A stretch of DNA of 5,231 nucleotides from CAKOSP01 sp964404455 (lineage in GTDB: Bacteria > Bacillota_I > Bacilli_A > RF39 > UBA660), in NCBI GenBank assembly GCA_964404455.1, contig CAYOJY010000058.1, positions 1 through 5,231 on the forward strand, given 5' to 3'. This document shows positions 1 through 5,231 of this stretch, in pieces (the first letter of the stretch is position 1; every line of letters begins with the position of its first letter). The notes under the pieces are model-generated. The model was not told the DNA's origin and did not search any database. It saw only the letters and a program-made list of their open reading frames with translations. Position numbers and translations under genes: made by a program.

Positions 1-1
1 A

Positions 2-76
2 CCTTTTTTGGGAATATTACTTCCTAATATATTTTTTGAATTAATCAAAATTTATATTAAGAAAAATGTGTACTAA
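2..76 (+). CDS. possible C-terminal end of a convergent plus-strand gene (partial)
   Basis: Frame 2 of the plus strand is open from the window edge for 24 codons and ends at TAA 74-76. The peptide begins PFLGILLPNIFFEL and ends IKIYIKKNVY. This mix of hydrophobic and Lys-rich residues resembles the tail of a membrane protein, and the other frames close sooner. It would converge with the BrkB-family gene, with a shared hairpin right at and after its stop. With only 24 codons visible the function cannot be named, and a chance open stretch is quite possible. Confidence 0.35.
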   Translation, partial: PFLGILLPNIFFELIKIYIKKNVY

Positions 77-92
77 GTAATACCCGTGTACA
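69..92. terminator. candidate bidirectional terminator between convergent genes
   Basis: TGTAC (69-73) and GTACA (88-92) form a 5-bp stem with a 14-base loop. On the plus strand the stem is followed by a T-rich stretch (about 93-120). On the minus strand it is followed by CATTTTTC. The position, just after the BrkB-family stop (115-117) and at the stop of the possible convergent gene (74-76), suits a shared terminator. The stem is short, so the call is weak. Confidence 0.35.
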
Positions 93-114
93 TTGTTTAT
101 TATTATTCTTTTTT

Positions 115-954
115 TTATTTTAATTCTAATTTTTTTGTATGTTCTTCTTCCTCTTTATGGAAATTCAAAGCCATTCCAATCGTAAAAATTAAGGATAAGA
201 AATAAAACCATAACATTAATATTACTAAATTAGCTAAACTACCATAAAAAACATCGTAATTAGCATAATTATTAAGGTATATAGAATAAGCCCATGTCAC
301 TATTACCCAGCATGTTGTGGTAAATATAGCGCCATAATTAACTTGTCGACTTTTGATTTTTTTATCAGGAGCCATAGTATAAATTAATTTAATAAATAAA
401 AATATAATAAACCAAGTAAAGGGGCCTTGTAATATTTTAATAATAAGCGTAATTTTATTAGTTGTTTCTTGATTCATATTAACATATTGAAATAATTCGA
501 TAATTCGGTCTCCAAACATTGGAATGATTAACATAAAAAGAAATAAAAATAATAAAATAAAAATCATAACAAAAGCTTTCAAACGTCTTTCAATAAAATT
601 ATTATTGGTAATTCCATATATGGCATTGGAAGTTACAATAATTGAAGAAGCTCCATTTGAAGAAATATAATATGCAAAAAATATAACAATAATAACATTA
701 AAACCATTAGTATTTAAAACTGAATTAGTTGATAAGAGCATGGTGGCAATATCTTCGGAGAATGCTGTTGATAAAAAGTTATAAATAACATCGGTTGATA
801 AATTTAAAAGTGCTGCCCCGTACGTTATTAATGTAATGGTGGGAACGACCGCCAAAACAAAAAAATACGCTAATTGACCTGGCAAAATAGCCATTTCCGG
901 TTTGGAAATGACTTGCCAGACATTTTTAAAAAATTTGTTAATTTCGGCTTTCAT
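115..954 (-). CDS. YihY/virulence factor BrkB family membrane protein
   Basis: This 279-residue polytopic membrane protein has about six transmembrane segments, near residues 28-50, 85-110, 127-148, 165-193, 206-227 and 240-264. The layout and length match the YihY/BrkB family (once mislabelled ribonuclease BN). Recognisable family features are the LAYFFVLAVVPTITL segment at the first helix, a SNGASSIIVTSNAIYG stretch near 98-114, and the C-terminal GSLANLVILMLWFYFLS to GMALN block (238-264), which ends in a short charged cytoplasmic tail. The molecular role of the family is unsettled; a transport or export role has been suggested. The ATG lies inside the end of the upstream GGDEF gene (17-bp overlap). 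An AAGGTAG-like ribosome site sits about 9 bases upstream inside that gene, so translation is likely coupled. It is the last gene of a three-gene operon. The stop is TAA. Confidence 0.93.
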   Translation of the reverse strand: MKAEINKFFKNVWQVISKPEMAILPGQLAYFFVLAVVPTITLITYGAALLNLSTDVIYNFLSTAFSEDIATMLLSTNSVLNTNGFNVIIVIFFAYYISSNGASSIIVTSNAIYGITNNNFIERRLKAFVMIFILLFLFLFMLIIPMFGDRIIELFQYVNMNQETTNKITLIIKILQGPFTWFIIFLFIKLIYTMAPDKKIKSRQVNYGAIFTTTCWVIVTWAYSIYLNNYANYDVFYGSLANLVILMLWFYFLSLIFTIGMALNFHKEEEEHTKKLELK

Positions 955-2959
955 TGTTAATTTCTACCTTTTGTTTTCGCATATCTATTAATGCTTCATT
1001 TAAAGAATCCTCAATTGTTTTTAAATTATCATTAATCATGCTATAACCAAATTCCGCACCTTTTTCATATGGTAATTTTATAACTTCTTTATTTAATTTA
1101 TGAATATAATTTGTTACTTGTTTTTGACTATAGCCAATTAAATAAATAGTAAATTCATTTCCATCAGTTCTCATAATCTCACTATTATCTGGTTGCGTTT
1201 TAATCAAAGCATTAGCAAAAGCTTTTATTTGCCTGTCACCTTCGTTATAACCAAATTGATCATTTAATTTTTGAATGCCATTTAAATCAACAACTATAAT
1301 AGCTTGAGGATAAATTGTATTATTATTCCAATTTTCTAAACATTCATTTAAATAATTTCTATTTTTTAAAGATGTTAATTGATCAATAAACTTCATTTTA
1401 TCTTCTTTTTTTATTTTTCGGGCAATTTGAATTTTACGAGTTTTTTTAATAAGGACAAATGTAATAATTACAGCTAATATCACAAAATATATTATATATT
1501 TAGCAATTGTCCCCATTACATTCCCTGTTTTCATTGTTACATGATGATTATTAATTCCTTTATATATTATTTCATCATCATCTAAAACCGAAATATATTT
1601 ATTCAATAATTTATATAAAGCTGAATTATTATCTACTTTAAAATTTAATTTAGTATTAGCAACATCAGTTAATCTAGTAGTATAATTTTTTAATTGATTA
1701 GTATTGTAATAATTAAAATTATTTGTATCAATGATAATTATTACGTCTTTTTTATTTAACTTAAATAATTCTTTTTCATTACTATATGTTTTTACTTTAA
1801 TATTTTTGATCTTACTTACATAATCATATAACCTTGAATTTTCTTCAACATAAACTGTTTTGTTTTCTAATGAATTGATAGATTTAATTACTATTGGATT
1901 ATTCTGATGAGCAATAATATCAAACTTTAAATTAAATCCACTGTTTGTTTCATAAAAACTATTATTTAAATTATATTTATTAAAGTAAAGATCTACTTTA
2001 TTTTTATCAATGGCTTTAACAAAATCTTTGTAATTTTTATATTTGACAAAATTAAATTCAACTTCTGAAAAATCACTAAATTCTTTTAAAACAACCGCAT
2101 TAATTCCCCCATAAGTACCGCCTTTAATAACATCATACGGTGATGAATTTACAAAAGCGTAATTATATACCCCACTTCTAATCGCATCAACTTCAGTTTC
2201 AGTAATATTTAAACTATTAACAAATAAGTTAAATTTATTTTTTTTATAAGATTGATTAAAATGCTGATACCATACTTTATTATAATATTTTTGTATTATA
2301 TTAGATAATAGTTCATTATCTGTTTTTAAAGTATAAAAATAATTAACATCACTTAAATGATATAAAATTTCATAATTATTGCTTAAAATAATATTTAAGT
2401 ATAAATTAAGTGGAACAATTGCATAATTTATTGTATCTCCCAAGGCCGTTATTAAATCATTATTATTATTATATTGCGTAAAAGTCACTAAGGTTCCCGT
2501 AATATTTTTACTAATATAGCTTAAATCATTAGTAATTACACCAATAGTTTTACCATTAAAATCTTCATAATTATTAATTACTTCATTTTTCAAACCAATT
2601 AATACATAATGATCTTTGTAAAATACAACATCATCTTTGGTAACTTCTTTTTTTACTTCAAAAGATAAACCGGTTTTATTAATTTCATAATCATAAGTAA
2701 TTGGATTAATCTTTAATTTATAATTATCCGCAAAATCTTTTAAAAAATCATAAAAAACACCATCTCCGTTTATCCCGAAAACATTGGCATTATTTACAAT
2801 ATTAATATTCAAAACTGAATTAACATTATTATCAATCCATTTTCTTTCTACTATTGTTAAATTATTTTTATCTTTAATTAAAAATATTCCAACAATAATA
2901 CTAATAACAGTAATAACACTGATTATGGCTATCCATATTAACTTATTTTTTTTCTTCAT
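938..2959 (-). CDS. membrane sensor with two extracytoplasmic solute-binding domains and a degenerate GGDEF domain
   Basis: The 673-residue protein has a membrane anchor (about 7-28), two tandem periplasmic-binding-protein-like (SBP_bac_3 type) regions outside the cell (about 49-247 and 262-470), a second transmembrane helix (about 486-504), and a cytoplasmic GGDEF domain (about 522-665). Lobe motifs such as NGKTIGVITND (135-145) and ENKTVYVEENS (365-375) support the binding-domain call. In the GGDEF domain D558, N566 and D575 fall exactly where PleD D327, N335 and D344 would align. The signature itself is DGNEF (599-603), so the first Gly is Asp and the catalytic Asp/Glu is Asn601. The RxxD inhibitory site is absent (P590, S593), and the phosphate-contacting Lys is Gln563. 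The fold is clear; cyclic di-GMP synthesis is doubtful, and a GTP- or ligand-sensing role is more likely (inference). The start is 3 bp after the upstream stop (TAA GAC ATG) with no strong ribosome site, implying coupling. The stop is TAA. Confidence 0.9.
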   Translation of the reverse strand: MKKKNKLIWIAIISVITVISIIVGIFLIKDKNNLTIVERKWIDNNVNSVLNINIVNNANVFGINGDGVFYDFLKDFADNYKLKINPITYDYEINKTGLSFEVKKEVTKDDVVFYKDHYVLIGLKNEVINNYEDFNGKTIGVITNDLSYISKNITGTLVTFTQYNNNNDLITALGDTINYAIVPLNLYLNIILSNNYEILYHLSDVNYFYTLKTDNELLSNIIQKYYNKVWYQHFNQSYKKNKFNLFVNSLNITETEVDAIRSGVYNYAFVNSSPYDVIKGGTYGGINAVVLKEFSDFSEVEFNFVKYKNYKDFVKAIDKNKVDLYFNKYNLNNSFYETNSGFNLKFDIIAHQNNPIVIKSINSLENKTVYVEENSRLYDYVSKIKNIKVKTYSNEKELFKLNKKDVIIIIDTNNFNYYNTNQLKNYTTRLTDVANTKLNFKVDNNSALYKLLNKYISVLDDDEIIYKGINNHHVTMKTGNVMGTIAKYIIYFVILAVIITFVLIKKTRKIQIARKIKKEDKMKFIDQLTSLKNRNYLNECLENWNNNTIYPQAIIVVDLNGIQKLNDQFGYNEGDRQIKAFANALIKTQPDNSEIMRTDGNEFTIYLIGYSQKQVTNYIHKLNKEVIKLPYEKGAEFGYSMINDNLKTIEDSLNEALIDMRKQKVEINNESRN

Positions 2960-2962
2960 GTC

Positions 2963-3454
2963 TTATTCGCTTTCTTCTTCAAAAACAGTATTATTATTCC
3001 AAGCTATGTTGGTGGTTTCATTTTTTTTACTTCCCATAATTGTAAAACCTTCACTATTTTCGCTTTCTGGAGATGTTAGAGTAAAATTCAAATCATAATA
3101 ACCAAGTATATTTTCCGTTAAATTTGTAAGAGATGCAACGGCAATACTTTTAGCTTCAATTAAAGTAATATCTGCTTGAAATTTTATTTTAATATAGACT
3201 ACTTTGCCACTAGTTCGCACAGTAGCTTCATTAACTAATTCATTTTCTTCTAAAGTACTAATATATTTGTTTTTAATAGTGCTTGTTATTTTGTTTTTTT
3301 CAATGCCTTCTAAACGATTACCGTAACTTGATTGGCTACCACCAAAAAAATAAGTTGCTACAACAAAACAAATCAATACAAAACAAATAATTAAAACACT
3401 TAATAAAACTATTAAAATTTTATTATTTTTTCATATTTTTTTTATTTTTTTCAA
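2963..3454 (-). CDS. small signal-anchored extracytoplasmic protein of unknown function, with in-frame TGA at codon 8
   Basis: From TTG at 3454 this reads 163 residues if the TGA at 3431-3433 is taken as Trp. The N-terminus is MKKIKKIWKNNK, then a transmembrane anchor (about 13-34), then YFFGGS and a roughly 125-residue domain expected outside the cell. That domain alternates strand-like and helical stretches (SGKVVYIKIKF; SIAVASLTNLTENI) and ends in an acidic EEESE tail. Under the standard code the longest reading is 137 residues from TTG 3376, which starts in the middle of the anchor and has no ribosome site. I chose 3454 because AGGTGA (3466-3461) lies 6 bases upstream and a near-perfect promoter lies 18 bases upstream. 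The domain gives an impression of a conserved uncharacterised family in gut Bacilli and Clostridia, but I cannot name it. It is the first gene of the operon with the GGDEF sensor and BrkB-family protein. The stop is TAA. Confidence 0.72.
3431..3433 (-). other. in-frame TGA, candidate UGA-Trp codon
   Basis: On the minus strand the frame reads TTG AAA AAA ATA AAA AAA, then ATA TGA AAA AAT AAT AAA, and continues into the anchor without another stop. A Trp here, between a Lys-rich start and the hydrophobic core, is a common pattern in signal anchors. An ATG overlaps this TGA (3434-3432), but its frame ends after two Lys codons at TAA. Confidence 0.5.
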
Positions 3455-3460
3455 TATCTT

Positions 3461-3466
3461 TCACCT
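3461..3466 (-). promoter_or_regulatory. ribosome binding site deciding the TTG start at 3454
   Basis: AGGTGA lies 6 bases before TTG 3454-3452. It is 26 bases before the downstream ATG at 3434 and about 84 before TTG 3376, too far to serve either. The same AGGTGA core occurs before the 83-residue gene. Confidence 0.7.
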
Positions 3467-3471
3467 AATTA

Positions 3472-3500
3472 ATTATACTATATATTTTTTTTTCTTTCAA
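3472..3500 (-). promoter_or_regulatory. sigma-A-type promoter of the three-gene operon
   Basis: The -35 box is TTGAAA (3500-3495), followed by a 17-base A/T-rich spacer and a perfect -10 TATAAT (3477-3472). The expected transcription start is around 3464-3466, right at the AGGTGA ribosome site. That leaves a leader of about 11 bases before TTG 3454. Confidence 0.85.
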
Positions 3501-3540
3501 TTAAAATAAATTTGATGGTAATAAAATCCACTTTTAAATA

Positions 3541-3577
3541 AAAAAATTAATTCATTTAAACATTGGATTAATTTTTT
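3541..3577 (-). terminator. candidate terminator after the 83-residue gene
   Basis: AAAAAATTAAT (3577-3567) and ATTAATTTTTT (3551-3541) can form an 11-bp stem made only of A/T pairs. A 15-base loop closes it, and two further pairs can form inside the loop past one mismatch. The U run is part of the 3' arm. It lies about 28 bp after the upstream gene's stop and before the next promoter, where a terminator is expected. It looks symmetrical and could act in both directions. The lack of G/C pairs makes it weak. Confidence 0.45.
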
Positions 3578-3604
3578 GTTTTATTAGTTGCCGGTAAAAT
3601 CAAT

Positions 3605-3856
3605 TTAAACTTCACCGTTTTTTCCAAAAAGTTCAAATAATTTAATTTTAGTAGCATTTTCTTTAATTTCAATTAAATAAATATCATCACTTTTAGTTTT
3701 ATCTTTTTTCATTACTTTACTACCTTTTAATAAATTTTCATTTTCATCTACAAGATTTAGCAAATAAAATTCCTGGTCATCATGATTTAATATGTCAACC
3801 ACCACATAATCTTGATCATCTTCTAGAGTTATTATATCTAATTTTTCTATTATCAT
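3605..3856 (-). CDS. small acidic DUF1292-like protein
   Basis: This 83-residue soluble protein has no signal peptide or membrane segment. It opens IIEKLDIITLEDDQDYVVVD and continues with alternating strands (EFYLLNLVDENENLL; DDIYLIEIKENATKIKLF). This pattern, a short beta-rich acidic domain built on the words 'DDxDYxVVD..DDQEFYLLNLVDE', resembles the DUF1292 family of small Firmicutes proteins. The resemblance is by eye and the family has no established function. AAGGTGA (3870-3864) lies 7 bases before the ATG. The ATG overlaps the TGA stop of the 420-residue gene (ATGA), so the two are translationally coupled and probably act together or at a fixed ratio. The stop is TAA. Confidence 0.75.
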   Translation of the reverse strand: MIIEKLDIITLEDDQDYVVVDILNHDDQEFYLLNLVDENENLLKGSKVMKKDKTKSDDIYLIEIKENATKIKLFELFGKNGEV

Positions 3857-5115
3857 TTACTCTTCACCTTTTCCATGAAATAAACATCTTCTATGCTTTT
3901 AAAGCCTTCATGTAATTTATCGTTCGCTAAGCTGGATTTAGTAACTAAAACACTAACCAATGAAGCACCTTTGTTTTTTAATGTATTTATTTTAAATTGA
4001 GCATCCCTATCGTTATACCAAACAGTAAAATATTGAGGGTTTCCCTTATCCATAATCATATAAGTAAAAGCTTCGGCTACTCGATTATCATCATCTTTGT
4101 AATAAGCCTCTTTAGGATTGTTTTTTTCAGCGGCATCTGCGGCTGTTTCATAAATAGGCGTATTAGAATTAATTTGCACAAGACTTCCTAAATCCAGTTC
4201 AGAAATTTGGGCAGGACTAATATTTCCTAAATCATTTTTAACTAATTGTTCAATAATCGGAGTTTTAAAATCTTCTTCTGTTTTTTTATTTGTAACTTGA
4301 TGATTAATATTAAGAGATGTTAATAAAATCGCGGCCAATCCCAAAGCAATAATTTTTCGCTTTAAAGTTTCTGAATTGACAGATTTTCTTATTTTTTTTA
4401 CTTTAACTCCCTCATTCACAGTTTGCTTAAACTTTTCAGAATTTTGATTAATTCCAACTTGAGAGGTATTTTCAATAGTTTTAGAATCTTCAACTAACTT
4501 AGTAGGGCTATTATCAAGATTTAATACAACATTATTTTCTTCTTGAAATTTTTCAATTTTGGTCATTAATTCCGTATATTTTCTAGCCAACTCTTCTTGA
4601 CGTGAAGCAATATCATTTTCTTTTTTATTAATTATATTTTTTAATAATTTATCTTTTTTTGTTTTGCCAAATTTAACAATAGCTAACTTGCTTACCGCAA
4701 ATATCCCTAAACCTTTTTTATTAATTTTCACTTGTTTTTTATTTAATTTTAATAACTCTTGATTCATGGCATCTAAATAAAGCTTTTTATTTCCTATTCT
4801 GTACTCATCATCTTGTTGCATGTTTCCGATAATATTTTTAAAATTTTCCCTTTGTTCTTTAATTTCCGCTAATTTTAAAGCTTTATCAGTTTCAACATAT
4901 TCATTTAAATTATCTTTATTATTATTAATAAATCCTTCAAAACTTTTTTTGTTTTCTTCCACCACAAACGAAATTTGAGCTTTTTGAAGAATAAAATGTT
5001 TCTTTATTTTATTATAAACAGTTTGTGATACACTAAAAGCTTTTTTGCCTGTTATTTTAATTTTAGCAAATAATGATAAATGTTTTTTTATTTCTTTTAT
5101 ATCATTTTTTTTCAT
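3853..5115 (-). CDS. single-pass membrane protein with long lysine-rich cytoplasmic region; function unknown
   Basis: The 420-residue protein has three parts. Residues 1-250 are Lys/Glu/Asn-rich with long helical stretches (about 65-125 and 160-197) typical of coiled coils. A short hydrophobic helix (IIALGLAAILLTSLNI, 255-270) follows Arg/Lys residues. About 150 residues (271-420) are then predicted outside by the positive-inside rule. The C-terminal part has TPIYETAADAA (319-329), YFTVWYND (362-369) and GASLVSVLVTK (383-393), and looks like a compact domain following an unstructured stem. I do not recognise a named family. The start is firm: AAGGAG (5126-5121) lies 5 bases before the ATG, with a strong promoter upstream. 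It is the first gene of a two-gene unit. It ends in TGA overlapping the next ATG; that TGA is followed at once by in-frame TAA and TAG, so reading TGA as Trp would add just one residue. Confidence 0.85.
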   Translation of the reverse strand: MKKNDIKEIKKHLSLFAKIKITGKKAFSVSQTVYNKIKKHFILQKAQISFVVEENKKSFEGFINNNKDNLNEYVETDKALKLAEIKEQRENFKNIIGNMQQDDEYRIGNKKLYLDAMNQELLKLNKKQVKINKKGLGIFAVSKLAIVKFGKTKKDKLLKNIINKKENDIASRQEELARKYTELMTKIEKFQEENNVVLNLDNSPTKLVEDSKTIENTSQVGINQNSEKFKQTVNEGVKVKKIRKSVNSETLKRKIIALGLAAILLTSLNINHQVTNKKTEEDFKTPIIEQLVKNDLGNISPAQISELDLGSLVQINSNTPIYETAADAAEKNNPKEAYYKDDDNRVAEAFTYMIMDKGNPQYFTVWYNDRDAQFKINTLKNKGASLVSVLVTKSSLANDKLHEGFKSIEDVYFMEKVKSK

Positions 5116-5132
5116 GTTAACTCCTTTTTATT

Positions 5133-5161
5133 ATATTATCATTTTATTTTTAATTCGTCAA
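5133..5161 (-). promoter_or_regulatory. sigma-A-type promoter of the 420-residue gene
   Basis: The -35 box is TTGACG (5161-5156), followed by a 17-base spacer and -10 TAATAT (5138-5133). Transcription should start around 5125-5128, just at the AAGGAG ribosome site, leaving only about 11-13 bases of leader before ATG 5115. The -10 to start-codon distance is 18 bases, the same as at the other promoter in this window. Confidence 0.85.
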
Positions 5162-5192
5162 TTTTTTATCTTCTTGGGATGTAGTAAACTAG

Positions 5193-5231
5193 ATGTTGGA
5201 AAGTTATAAAAATATAAAAAGAGAAAAGTTC
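5193..5231 (+). CDS. possible N-terminal start of a divergent plus-strand gene (partial)
   Basis: ATG at 5193-5195 opens a frame that runs 13 codons to the window edge as MLESYKNIKREKF, a plausible charged, helical start. It would be transcribed away from the 420-residue gene. No good ribosome site or promoter is visible just upstream on the plus strand, and the opposite strand is also open in one frame, so this is tentative. Function cannot be inferred. Confidence 0.3.
   Translation, partial: MLESYKNIKREKF

Noticed and set aside
2784..3098. Plus-strand ORF of 104 residues
   Set aside because: It lies opposite the GGDEF sensor start and the small anchored protein, both of which have promoters, coupling and domain-like sequence. 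It has no ribosome site and is a shadow frame.
3374..3376. TTG 3376 as the start of the small anchored protein
   Set aside because: It lies in the middle of a continuous hydrophobic helix (residue 27 of the longer reading), has no Shine-Dalgarno, and would leave about 95 bases of open frame and a promoter unexplained.
3426..3434. ATG 3434 with a frameshift in the A run, giving MKNNKILIVLL after removal of one A
   Set aside because: Not excluded, but second choice: the ATG has no ribosome site at proper distance (AGGTGA is 26 bases away), while TTG 3454 has both ribosome site and promoter at ideal spacing. Raw reads could decide.
3997..4191. Plus-strand ORF of 64 residues
   Set aside because: It lies antisense inside the 420-residue gene, with no ribosome site or promoter. 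The coding frame on the other strand is clearly the real one.
938..5115. Possible reassignment of the Arg codon AGG, as reported in some uncultured Bacilli
   Set aside because: AGG occurs at positions where Arg fits (GDRQIKAF, NDRDAQF, EQRENF), with no pattern pointing to Met or another residue. The sample is too small to support a change.
5166..5231. Minus-strand open stretch ending at TAA 5166-5168 as the tail of an upstream gene
   Set aside because: It is 21 codons of unremarkable sequence opposite the possible divergent plus-strand start. Too short to support, and a strong promoter follows just downstream at 5161.

Overview
The window is very AT-rich (roughly a quarter G+C by eye). Its codon use is A/T-ending, its promoters are clear sigma-A type, and its proteins are rich in Lys, Asn and Ile. 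This fits a low-GC Bacillota, most likely an uncultured Bacilli/Mollicutes-related gut lineage of the RF39 kind. That placement is inferred from composition and protein style; there is no marker gene here.

All five complete genes lie on the minus strand, in two transcription units. The right-hand unit (5161 down to about 3541) starts at a near-consensus promoter. It encodes a 420-residue single-pass membrane protein with a long lysine-rich, coiled-coil-like cytoplasmic part, then by ATGA overlap an 83-residue acidic protein resembling DUF1292 proteins. It closes with an AT-only hairpin. The left-hand unit (3500 down to about 69) starts at a second near-perfect promoter. It encodes a small signal-anchored protein (163 aa as re-read here), a membrane protein with two tandem extracytoplasmic solute-binding domains and a cytoplasmic GGDEF domain, and a YihY/BrkB-family membrane protein. 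These three genes are 3 bp apart or overlap, so they are almost certainly one mRNA. The edges hold what may be the tail of a convergent plus-strand gene (2-76) and the head of a divergent plus-strand gene (5193-5231).

The main surprise is at the start of the left-hand operon. Promoter, Shine-Dalgarno and spacing all point to a TTG start at 3454. That frame is interrupted at codon 8 by TGA and then runs straight into an intact transmembrane anchor. Reading TGA as Trp gives a textbook signal-anchor N-terminus. The only other gene end using TGA is followed at once by in-frame TAA and TAG, and every other stop is TAA. Trp is otherwise TGG (11 of 11), so the options are early or partial UGA-to-Trp reassignment, UGA readthrough, or a frameshift/sequencing error in an A run.

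A second point is the GGDEF domain. It keeps the nucleotide-binding Asp, Asn and Asp positions but has DGNEF in place of GGDEF and no I-site, so it is probably not an ordinary diguanylate cyclase. Both promoters also place the -10 box exactly 18 bp before the start codon, so the mRNAs should begin essentially at the ribosome binding site. No RNA gene, mobile element or CRISPR array was seen.
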